From an uncultured Eubacteriales bacterium (GTDB lineage Bacteria > Bacillota > Clostridia > Christensenellales > CAG-917), in the NCBI GenBank assembly GCA_900550855.1, contig URTQ01000023.1:1-13166 (forward strand): a stretch of 13,166 bases of DNA, in the 5' to 3' direction. Below, in pieces: positions 6,384 to 11,948 of this stretch. The first letter of the stretch is position 1; every line of letters starts with the position of its first letter. The notes under the pieces are model-generated. The model was not told the DNA's origin. It saw only the letters and a list, made by a program, of their open reading frames with translations, and made no database searches. Made by a program: the position numbers and the translations under genes.

Positions 6384-6412
6384 TTGACCGAACGGATATT
6401 GCATAGTACAAT
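6384..6412 (+). promoter_or_regulatory. Sigma-A promoter with an inverted repeat over the -10
   Basis: TTGACC (6384-6389), a 17-base spacer and TACAAT (6407-6412) form a good promoter. A perfect 7-bp inverted repeat, ATTGCAT (6398-6404) and ATGCAAT (6411-6417), brackets and overlaps the -10 box and could be an operator. The leader to the next ATG would be about 80 bases. It contains a second TTGACCG (6445-6451) with only a poorly spaced TATAAA after it. Confidence 0.7.
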
Positions 6413-6498
6413 GCAATGGAATCCGAATAAGCGGCAAAATAGAATTGACCGCAATAGAATCACTGAAAATCATATAAAATCGTAAAAAGAGGAATAAA

Positions 6499-6759
6499 AT
6501 GCACTACAATTATCGCACGCAAGGCACTTGTTCAAGAGAAATATCGTTCGACATCGACGGCGACGTAATCACCAACGTACACTTTGTCGGCGGATGCCCC
6601 GGCAACCTCAAAGCAATACCCATTTTGGTTGAGGGAATGACCGTTGACGAAATCGAGCGCAAACTCGGCGACGTGAAGTGCGGATTTAAGGACACTTCGT
6701 GTGCAGGGCAACTTGCCAAAGCCGTCCGCGAAGCCAAAAACGCCCAAGACAATCAATAA
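6499..6759 (+). CDS. Four-cysteine TSCPD-domain protein (TIGR03905 type)
   Basis: An 86-residue protein matching the small TSCPD-domain family of unknown function, related in sequence to the C-terminal domain of some ribonucleotide reductases. Conserved positions are Cys11 (TCSREI), Cys33 in FVGGCPGNLKAIP, and Cys61 and Cys68 in VKCGFKDTSCAGQLAKAV. Four cysteines in one small domain suggest zinc or an Fe-S cluster, but that is inference. AGAGGA (6487-6492) precedes the ATG at a good distance. The gene has its own promoter with a possible operator and its own terminator, so it looks like an independently regulated single gene. Confidence 0.88.
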   Translation: MHYNYRTQGTCSREISFDIDGDVITNVHFVGGCPGNLKAIPILVEGMTVDEIERKLGDVKCGFKDTSCAGQLAKAVREAKNAQDNQ

Positions 6760-6818
6760 TCAACCGTTTTCGAGATATTCGCATAGAATTTATCTCTGTA
6801 ACTTCCCGTTGCCAAATT

Positions 6819-6842
6819 GCGTGCTTTCCGCACGCTTTTTTT
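6819..6842 (+). terminator. Intrinsic terminator of the TSCPD gene
   Basis: GCGTGC (6819-6824) pairs with GCACGC (6830-6835) over TTTCC, followed directly by T7 (6836-6842). It lies about 60 bases after the stop codon. Confidence 0.88.
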
Positions 6843-6913
6843 GTTTGTAGAAATTTAATAACTTGCGCAGTTTTGAACGCACATTCGAGCAAAGATAACT
6901 ACACGAACATAAG

Positions 6914-6940
6914 AAAAACCCTACTAAATAGTAGGGTTTT
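6914..6940 (-). terminator. Terminator of the rpsU-tRNA-Val transcript
   Basis: AAAACCCTACT (6915-6925) pairs with AGTAGGGTTTT (6930-6940), an 11-bp perfect stem with a 4-base loop. On the - strand it ends in T5 (6918-6914). It starts 8 bases after the tRNA CCA end. Confidence 0.88.
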
Positions 6941-6947
6941 CGGATGT

Positions 6948-7024
6948 TGGTGGAGGTAACAGGGCTCGAACCTGTGACCTCACGGATGTGAACCGTGTGC
7001 TCTAACCAACTGAGCCATACCTCC
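6948..7024 (-). tRNA. tRNA-Val(CAC)
   Basis: The cloverleaf reads on the - strand. The acceptor stem GGAGGTA/TACCTCC is perfect, the D arm is GCTC...GAGC with a TTGG loop, the anticodon stem is CACGG/CCGTG with loop TTCACAT (anticodon CAC, reading GUG), and the T arm is ACAGG/CCTGT with loop TTCGAGC. Discriminator A and CCA are encoded in the DNA (6951-6948), giving 77 nt in all. The + strand shows GTG at the same place, but the arm order is correct only on the - strand, so this is Val and not His. It lies 32 bases after rpsU. Confidence 0.95.
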
Positions 7025-7027
7025 GTC

Positions 7028-7048
7028 TTCTCGCAATATATGCGAGAA
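7028..7048 (-). other. Perfect hairpin between rpsU and tRNA-Val
   Basis: TTCTCGCA (7028-7035) pairs with TGCGAGAA (7041-7048) over a 5-base loop. No T-run follows on the - strand, so it is unlikely to terminate. It ends 3 bases before the mature tRNA 5' end and could guide separation of mRNA from tRNA or protect the rpsU mRNA 3' end. Confidence 0.6.
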
Positions 7049-7056
7049 TTTGTGGT

Positions 7057-7236
7057 TTATGATTTGTACATTCTCTTACGAGCCGCTTCCGCTTTCTTTT
7101 TGCGTTTTACGCTGGGTTTCTCGTAAGCCTCTTTTTTGCGGAGGTCACCGATGATGCCGTCGCGTGCGCATTTTCTCTTAAAACGGCGGATTGCGTTGTC
7201 CAAACTTTCGTTTTCACCGACTCTGACTGTTGACAT
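7057..7236 (-). CDS. rpsU: 30S ribosomal protein S21
   Basis: A 59-residue basic protein of the small-subunit platform, near the anti-Shine-Dalgarno end of 16S rRNA. The family core is unmistakable: RVGENESLDNAIRRFKRKC, RKKEAYEKPSVKRKKKAEAARKR. The length and ending are of the Gram-positive type. ATG 7236 is used because AGGAGGTG precedes it closely; the upstream in-frame ATG would include this ribosome binding site as codons. A perfect-consensus promoter lies about 35 bases upstream, and the tRNA-Val gene follows on the same strand before the first terminator, so both probably share one transcript. Confidence 0.97.
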   Translation of the reverse strand: MSTVRVGENESLDNAIRRFKRKCARDGIIGDLRKKEAYEKPSVKRKKKAEAARKRMYKS

Positions 7237-7269
7237 CTTTTTCACCTCCTCGGATTTCAATTCCTTTCT

Positions 7270-7297
7270 ATTATACACGAAAAAATTTTGATGTCAA
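7270..7297 (-). promoter_or_regulatory. Perfect-consensus sigma-A promoter of rpsU
   Basis: On the - strand TTGACA (7297-7292) and TATAAT (7275-7270) are both exact consensus, with a 16-base spacer that includes an A/T-rich stretch. This predicts strong constitutive expression, as expected for a ribosomal protein and tRNA. Confidence 0.93.
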
Positions 7298-7359
7298 ACG
7301 AAAAATATACAAGACGGGCAAAAAGCGTTTCCAAAAGGAAATTTGATTGTTTTTTATGT

Positions 7360-7387
7360 TGCTAAAAGGGCGGTTTGAGGGTATAAT
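7360..7387 (+). promoter_or_regulatory. Probable sigma-A promoter of mscS
   Basis: An exact TATAAT at 7382-7387 lies 16 bases after a weaker TTGCTA (7360-7365). The leader holds a small inverted repeat, CACTTG (7388-7393) and CAAGTG (7402-7407). Confidence 0.6.
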
Positions 7388-7439
7388 CACTTGACGAAGC
7401 GCAAGTGCGCTATGTACAAAAGTTTTTATGAGGTGTAAT

Positions 7440-8285
7440 ATGGACTGGCAACAAGTGTGGCAAACCGTTCAAAACTGGCTCACTAACACTGGCATCAAAA
7501 TCGTTATCGCAATCGTGATAATGATAGTATCTTTTTCGCTTATCAACTGGATTTGCAAGAAAATCGCAAAGCGCGCAGACAAAAAGGTCGCAGAGAACAA
7601 GAAAATCGACAAAACCATTTACAAAACCGTCAGTTACGTCGTAAAAGTCGCGCTCAAAGTGCTTGTCGTCATCGCGCTTATCGGCTACGTCGGAATCGAT
7701 ACGAGCGCAATCACCGCGCTTATCGCTTCGTTGGGCGTGGGCGTCGGTCTTGCAATCAACGGTACACTTTCAAACTTTGCTGGCGGCGTGCTTATCCTCA
7801 TCACAAGACCTTTCAAGGACGACGACTACATTCAAGCGTGCGGCTACGAAGGCACGGTCGAGGATATTCGCATTTGCCATACGAGATTGCGCACGACTGA
7901 TAATAAAGTGGTGTATTTGCCCAACGGTAACCTTTCCACAAGCCAAATCGTAAACTTTTCCGAAAAGGATTTGCGCAGAGTCGATCTCAAATTCTCGATT
8001 TCGTATTCTGACGATTTTGAAAAGGCAAAGGCGGTTATTGCGGACGTATGCGCTCAAAACGAACTCATACTCAAAGACCCAGAACCGTCTATACGCGTAT
8101 CCGAGCAGAGCGCAAGCAGCATAGACATTTCGACGAAAGTATGGTGCAAGAACGCGGATTACTGGACGGTGAATTTCGATATGCTTGAAAACGTCAAGAA
8201 AGCGTTTGACCAAAACGGCATAACGATACCGTTCAATCAACTCGACGTACACGTTTTGACCGATACGGCAAAAAGCGAAAATTGA
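7440..8285 (+). CDS. mscS: Small-conductance mechanosensitive channel, MscS family
   Basis: A 281-residue membrane channel that opens when membrane tension rises and releases solutes during osmotic downshock. Three helices fit the minimal MscS plan: TM1 about 18-39, TM2 61-84, and the pore-lining TM3 88-122 with the Gly/Ala-rich LIASLGVGVGLAINGTLSNFAGGVLILITRPF. The beta domain follows, with YIQACGYEGTVEDIRICHTRLRTTDNKVVYLPNGNL (130-164), and then the C-terminal alpha/beta vestibule to NGITIPFNQLDVHV. The length is close to E. coli MscS (286). ATG 7440 is used because GAGGTG (7430-7435) lies just upstream; an earlier in-frame ATG at 7428 would place that site inside the gene. It is a single gene between its own promoter and a strong terminator. 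Confidence 0.95.
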   Translation: MDWQQVWQTVQNWLTNTGIKIVIAIVIMIVSFSLINWICKKIAKRADKKVAENKKIDKTIYKTVSYVVKVALKVLVVIALIGYVGIDTSAITALIASLGVGVGLAINGTLSNFAGGVLILITRPFKDDDYIQACGYEGTVEDIRICHTRLRTTDNKVVYLPNGNLSTSQIVNFSEKDLRRVDLKFSISYSDDFEKAKAVIADVCAQNELILKDPEPSIRVSEQSASSIDISTKVWCKNADYWTVNFDMLENVKKAFDQNGITIPFNQLDVHVLTDTAKSEN

Positions 8286-8304
8286 GTGTGCCCATTCAAA
8301 TTAA

Positions 8305-8340
8305 AAATAAACGCGCCGATTTTGCGCGTTTATTTTTTTA
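8305..8340. terminator. Bidirectional terminator between mscS and the methyltransferase
   Basis: A 12-bp perfect stem (8305-8316 with 8324-8335, core AAACGCGC/GCGCGTTT) has T-rich sequence at 8333-8339 on the + strand and a matching U-rich end on the - strand. It serves both convergent genes. Confidence 0.9.
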
Positions 8341-8370
8341 TGTTTTATATCTTGAAAATGCAATAAAACT

Positions 8371-9537
8371 TTACATAACTTGCAAGACGAAGAATTTGAG
8401 ATATTGCGTTTCTTCGGCGCAGAGTAGGGACGGGTGGTCGGGCGCTTGCGATTTTATCTCGACGGTGCGCACGATTTTTCCGCTTTCTTTCGCGCTTTCG
8501 ACGAGCATTTTTTCAAACAAAGGGAAGGTCATATAGTGCGAGCAAGACGAGGATATGAGATAGCCGCCGCTTTTTACGAGTTTCATACCCAAAATATTGA
8601 TGTCCTTGTAACCTCTGTACGCGTCCTTAACCTCGCTTGCGCTCTTGCAGAATGCAGGCGGGTCGAGAATGACCAAATCGAATTTTTCGCCGTCGTTCTT
8701 GTATGCGCGAAGCACCTCGAACACGTCGCCACACTTGGTGGTTATATTCGATAACCCGTTGAGGCGCGCGTTCTCGTTGACGTTGTCGAGAGCGGCTTTC
8801 GAAATGTCGCAAGATATAACTTCGTCGGCAGTCAGTGCACAGTTGACGGAAAATCCGCCGCTGTTGCAGAAGCAGTCCAAAACTCTGCCTTTTGCGTATC
8901 TGCGAGTTGCGAATCTGTTTTCTTTTTGGTCGAGGAAGTATCCCGTTTTTTGTCCGTTTTTCACGTCTACGGACATTTTCAAGTCGTTTTCGGTGACGAT
9001 GATTTTGTCGGGAACTTCTCCGTAAATCACACCCGTGCGCTCGTCGAGCCCTTCTTTCGAGCGAACGGCAACGTCATTGCGCTCGTATATGCCTTTGGGA
9101 TTGAAAATCTTTACGAGGCAATCGACGATTTTGTCTTTTTGCTTGTCTATGCCGAGCGAAAGGAACTGGCACACGAGATAGTCCGAATACTTGTCCACGA
9201 CGAGCGCGGGCAAGTTGTCCGCTTCCGCAAAAACGACGCGATAGCAATCGTCGTAGCCGAGCGCGGCGCGGCAATTATTTGCGGTTTTTATGCGTTCGGC
9301 GTACAGATTTTCGTCGTCGGTTTGGTTTTCGTCGCGAATGAAAATGCGCACGAGAATCTTTGAAAGGTGGTTTATATATCCTTTTCCGACAAACTTTCCG
9401 TCGTGCGTGCGCACGGTTGCGAGCGAGCCGTTTTTATCCTTGCCCTCTATGCGCGCAACTTCGTTTGCGTACACCCAACTGTGACCTTGAAGCACGCGTT
9501 TTTCTTCGCCTTTTTTGAGATATACCGTGTATGGCAT
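8371..9537 (-). CDS. rlmI: Class I SAM-dependent 23S rRNA methyltransferase, RlmI type
   Basis: A 388-residue protein with an N-terminal PUA RNA-binding domain (about 1-75, including VLQGHSWVYANEV and VGKGYINHLSKILVRIF) and a Rossmann methyltransferase. The SAM-binding loop is VLDCFCNSGGFSVNCA (219-234), preceded by NGQKTGYFLDQKENR (194-208). Catalytic motifs are LDPPAFCKS (291-299) and SSCSHYM (330-336), with Cys332 the likely nucleophile of 5-methylcytosine chemistry. The closing DHPSLLCAEETQYLKFF is also typical. E. coli RlmI makes m5C1962 in 23S rRNA; the same target here is inferred from family. GAGAGGT precedes the ATG and a near-perfect promoter lies about 30 bases upstream. It is probably monocistronic. 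Confidence 0.88.
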   Translation of the reverse strand: MPYTVYLKKGEEKRVLQGHSWVYANEVARIEGKDKNGSLATVRTHDGKFVGKGYINHLSKILVRIFIRDENQTDDENLYAERIKTANNCRAALGYDDCYRVVFAEADNLPALVVDKYSDYLVCQFLSLGIDKQKDKIVDCLVKIFNPKGIYERNDVAVRSKEGLDERTGVIYGEVPDKIIVTENDLKMSVDVKNGQKTGYFLDQKENRFATRRYAKGRVLDCFCNSGGFSVNCALTADEVISCDISKAALDNVNENARLNGLSNITTKCGDVFEVLRAYKNDGEKFDLVILDPPAFCKSASEVKDAYRGYKDINILGMKLVKSGGYLISSSCSHYMTFPLFEKMLVESAKESGKIVRTVEIKSQAPDHPSLLCAEETQYLKFFVLQVM

Positions 9538-9564
9538 AAAAAACCTCTCGATATTGATGTGACA

Positions 9565-9593
9565 ATTATAGTTTCAAAGCGGTGAAAAGTCAA
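9565..9593 (-). promoter_or_regulatory. Sigma-A promoter of the RlmI-type gene
   Basis: On the - strand TTGACT (9593-9588), a 17-base spacer and exact TATAAT (9570-9565). It reads toward the ATG at 9537. Confidence 0.88.
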
Positions 9594-9599
9594 TCGCCT

Positions 9600-9621
9600 G
9601 CGCATTGCGCTCTAAATGCGC
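9600..9621. promoter_or_regulatory. Inverted repeat upstream of the RlmI-type promoter
   Basis: GCGCATT (9600-9606) and AATGCGC (9615-9621) form a perfect 7-bp inverted repeat with an 8-base gap, centred about 20 bases upstream of the methyltransferase -35 box. It may be a protein-binding site. No T-run follows on either strand, so it is not a terminator. Confidence 0.4.
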
Positions 9622-9690
9622 TTTGCATCAAAAAAGTGTCGAAAAGAATCTAGCGGAATCGTAATTATATTATACGACGAAACGCATGCT

Positions 9691-9736
9691 TTTACGCAAA
9701 TTGCGTATTGACGAATTTGCGTAAATGATTGATAAT
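9691..9736 (+). promoter_or_regulatory. Promoter of the kinase-like gene with a three-half-site operator
   Basis: The promoter is TTGACG (9708-9713), a 17-base spacer and GATAAT (9731-9736). TTTACGCAAATT (9691-9702) and AATTTGCGTAAA (9714-9725) are a perfect 12-bp inverted repeat; the second arm lies inside the spacer. The left part is also a 15-base palindrome, TACGCAA-A-TTGCGTA (9693-9707), ending right against the -35 box. Three ACGCAA/TTGCGT half-sites thus cover the RNA polymerase site, as in repressor-controlled promoters. The regulator is not in the window as far as I can see. Confidence 0.75.
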
Positions 9737-9782
9737 AAATATGTAGATAAGCGGGCGGTTTTCCGCTCGGAAGGAGAGTTTT

Positions 9783-10403
9783 ATGAACACGATTATCACG
9801 ATATCGAGGCAATACGGCAGCGGCGGAAGATTTGTCGGCAAATTGCTTGCAGAAGAACTCAATATTCCGTTCTATGACAAAGAAATCATCGCTATGGCTT
9901 CCGAAGATTCAGGCTTTGCGCAAGAGTTCATCAAGGAAAACGAACAAAAAATGAAAGGCATATCCTCGTTTGCTTTCACGTCGGGTATGTGGGGCGGAAA
10001 CCTCGTAAACAACTTTGAAAATATCGAATCCAAAATCTACGCTTGCGAGGCGGACGCAATCGAAAAAATCGCCAAAAACGGACCGTGCGTTATAGTCGGA
10101 CGTTGCGCTGACTACGTGCTTAAAGACAAGTGTAAATGCCTCAACGTGTTTATACACGCCGATATGCCGTCGAGGGTGGAAAGAGTCATAAAAGTGTTCC
10201 GCCGCACCGACGACGTGAAAAAAGCCGAAAGACTCATCAAGGAAAACGACCGTATGCGAGCAAGACACTATCGCTACTATACGGACGGCGAGTGGGGCGA
10301 CGCAAGCAACTATCACATCACGCTCAACACGTCCGCGATAGGCGTCGAAAACTGCGCCAAAATCTTGAAAGAAGCGTATTTGAGATTCGACGAACAAGAA
10401 TAA
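9783..10403 (+). CDS. Cytidylate kinase-like protein
   Basis: A 206-residue P-loop NTPase of the cytidylate-kinase-like family found widely in Clostridia, distinct from the housekeeping Cmk. The nucleotide-binding start is ITISRQYGSGGRFVGKLLAEELNIPFYDKEII (5-36), with SRQYGSGGRFVGK in place of the standard GxxGxGK loop. Further family features are CVIVGRCADYVL (102-113), FIHADMPSRVERV (123-135), a basic lid-like segment RLIKENDRMRARHYRYYTDGEWGDASNYH (150-178) and a closing LNTSAIGVENCAKIL. The true substrate of this family is not established. GGAAGGAGAG lies just upstream of the ATG. The promoter carries a strong candidate operator, so expression looks regulated. The acetyltransferase-fold gene follows 43 bases later. 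Confidence 0.85.
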   Translation: MNTIITISRQYGSGGRFVGKLLAEELNIPFYDKEIIAMASEDSGFAQEFIKENEQKMKGISSFAFTSGMWGGNLVNNFENIESKIYACEADAIEKIAKNGPCVIVGRCADYVLKDKCKCLNVFIHADMPSRVERVIKVFRRTDDVKKAERLIKENDRMRARHYRYYTDGEWGDASNYHITLNTSAIGVENCAKILKEAYLRFDEQE

Positions 10404-10446
10404 AAGAACAACGAAACGCCCGACAACCGTCGGACAAAAAGATTAT

Positions 10447-11103
10447 ATGTACCAAACGATAAGAATCGAGGAACTCGACAATCCCTCGCAATACAAGTGG
10501 TTCAGGACTTTTGCAAATCCTTGCTACGGAATGAACATCAAAGTCGACGTAACCGAAGTGGTGAAAGCGTCCAAAGCAAACGGCACGAGTTTTTTTGCCA
10601 ACACGCTGTATCTCGTGACCAAAGCGCTCAATTCCGTACCCGAAATGCGTATGCGCGAGGTGAGAGGCGAAATCCGTCTTTACGACGTCATCAACCCGAC
10701 TTTCACCGTTATGACGGACTCGGGCAAATTTGCCAACGCAGGCTTCAAAATGATTGAGGACTACAAGGGATTTTACGAGCAAACTCGCAAAATCATCGAC
10801 GAGAAAAAGTCGCAAACCGAGTTCGACGACGAGTACAACGATTCGAGCGACTACGACGATTATTACATCACTTGTTTGCCGTGGTTGAGCATAGAATCGT
10901 TCACTCATCCGCTTCCCGACAACAATATCGAATCGTCCTCTTGTCCGAGAATCGCGTGGGATAAGTACCGCATAGAAAACGGCAAATACGTTATGGTTTT
11001 AAACGTCACCGTCAACCATTGTTTCGTTGACGGCAGACGACTTGCAAACGTTTTCCAAGCCGTGCAACGCAACTTCGACAGCGCCGAAAACTTGTTGAAG
11101 TGA
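10447..11103 (+). CDS. Chloramphenicol acetyltransferase-fold protein
   Basis: A 218-residue member of the CAT family of acetyl-CoA-dependent acyltransferases. Recognisable parts are the N-terminal FRTFANPCYGMNIKVDVTEVV (19-39), SFFANTLYLVTKALNSVPEMRMR (48-70), the central ITCLPWLSIESFTHP (141-155) and the catalytic LNVTVNHCFVDGRRLANVF (185-203), where His191 with Asp195-Gly196 fits the HxxxDG catalytic motif. The usual HHxxxDGYH reads NHCFVDGRR. Chromosomal homologues of this type are common in Clostridia and often have no proven drug-resistance role, so chloramphenicol resistance should not be assumed. No clear ribosome binding site precedes the ATG. It probably shares the kinase-like gene's transcript. 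Confidence 0.88.
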   Translation: MYQTIRIEELDNPSQYKWFRTFANPCYGMNIKVDVTEVVKASKANGTSFFANTLYLVTKALNSVPEMRMREVRGEIRLYDVINPTFTVMTDSGKFANAGFKMIEDYKGFYEQTRKIIDEKKSQTEFDDEYNDSSDYDDYYITCLPWLSIESFTHPLPDNNIESSSCPRIAWDKYRIENGKYVMVLNVTVNHCFVDGRRLANVFQAVQRNFDSAENLLK

Positions 11104-11334
11104 AACGAAAAAACACTCTTTTTTAATCAAAAAACGCTGTAAAAAACGGCGTTTTTCTGATGTTTTTTTTACGTTTTTTATGCGAAAAACAAACGTTTTT
11201 TTAACGGTTTTTTGCGATTATTTAACGTTTTTTTTGCAGTTTTTCAACGCCGTTTTCGTGCGTTTTTCAACGCAAGGGCGCTTCGTTTTATGCAAAATTT
11301 TGACGTTGTTTTACGGCTTTTTACGCCGCTTTTT
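11104..11334. repeat. Long helically phased A/T-tract array (curved DNA)
   Basis: Runs of A or T (mostly 4-8 bases) begin near 11108, 11119, 11129, 11141, 11152, 11163, 11174, 11185, 11196, 11208, 11219 (broken), 11228, 11240, 11253, 11263, 11285, 11298, 11309, 11318 and 11330. The mean step is about 11 bases over more than 220 bp, with only one position skipped (near 11274). Most T runs follow ACG, GCG or AACG. It fills the whole gap between two convergent genes and just enters the 3' end of the membrane-protein gene. Strong intrinsic curvature is predicted. Confidence 0.8.
11130..11156. terminator. Bidirectional terminator after the CAT-fold gene
   Basis: AAAACGCTGT (about 11131-11140) pairs with ACGGCGTTTT (11146-11155), containing one G.T pair, over an A-rich loop. 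T5 follows on the + strand and T6 on the - strand. It can end both the CAT-fold transcript and the opposing membrane-protein transcript, and it is embedded in the phased array. Confidence 0.75.
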
Positions 11335-11839
11335 CGTCGGATTTTTCGGACGAATCCGTCTTGAACATAAGTGCGATTCCTTCCAAAATCGCCACCACGC
11401 CGAGCACGATAAACACCGCGTCAATCATATACCATTTTGCCACGATAAACAAAACGCCAACGATAAGCGTTACGATAGGATTCAGCAAAATAAACACTTT
11501 ATCTCTCGTATTTGCACGCTTAAACATCGATATTTGCGTAACTAGCGAGTATATCGCATAAACGCACAGCACGATTCCGAGCACCAAAAGCGCAACGTCG
11601 ACGACCGTCCAGCCACAAGTTACGACAACCACGCCGAGTGCGATTTCGATTCCGCCGACAACCCATTTTTTGCACACGAGATTCAGCACGCCTGCCATTG
11701 CCGCAAGCACACCCGCAACCGTCAGCATCGCGCTTACGAAAGACGAGCGCAACACGCAAAACAGCACGCCCGTCGCAATCAACGCCACGCCGTACACGAC
11801 GTTCAGATTTTTGAGTTGCAAATTGTTTCCTTTCTTCAT
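11321..11839 (-). CDS. HdeD/DUF308-like six-helix membrane protein
   Basis: A 172-residue integral membrane protein with six predicted helices at about 13-30, 34-54, 59-77, 79-102, 114-134 and 138-159, arranged as three similar pairs. Repeated glycine-rich patterns such as YGVALIATGVLFCVL, GGIEIALGVVVVTCG and NPIVTLIVGVLFIVA support the HdeD/DUF308 family, whose E. coli member is linked to acid resistance. A biochemical role here is unknown. The C-terminus (FKTDSSEKSDEKAA) is hydrophilic and probably cytoplasmic. GAGGTGG lies just before ATG 11839; an in-frame ATG four codons upstream overlaps that ribosome binding site and is rejected. No convincing promoter was found in the 109 bases before it, so it may be read from the SAP-protein gene upstream. 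Confidence 0.78.
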   Translation of the reverse strand: MKKGNNLQLKNLNVVYGVALIATGVLFCVLRSSFVSAMLTVAGVLAAMAGVLNLVCKKWVVGGIEIALGVVVVTCGWTVVDVALLVLGIVLCVYAIYSLVTQISMFKRANTRDKVFILLNPIVTLIVGVLFIVAKWYMIDAVFIVLGVVAILEGIALMFKTDSSEKSDEKAA

Positions 11840-11948
11840 TGTCCACCTCATTTTATAGACGTTTCTTTCTATCTATAATAGTATTGTCAGAGGGGACGGA
11901 TTAATGCGCGATAATGAAAATTCGTTTTGAAAAGCGGTTTGTGCCGAA

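Noticed and set aside
6948..7024. tRNA-His reading, from GTG in the anticodon position on the + strand
   Set aside because: The acceptor, D and T arms and the encoded CCA are in correct order only on the - strand, where the anticodon is CAC (Val).
10447..11103. Acquired chloramphenicol-resistance gene
   Set aside because: No mobile element flanks it, base usage resembles its neighbours, the catalytic motif differs from the classic HHxxxDGYH, and chromosomal homologues often lack resistance activity. Only the fold family is claimed.
11104..11334. CRISPR array or tandem satellite
   Set aside because: The A/T runs recur but there is no repeat unit of 20-40 bases and no constant spacer; only the ~11-base phasing is constant.
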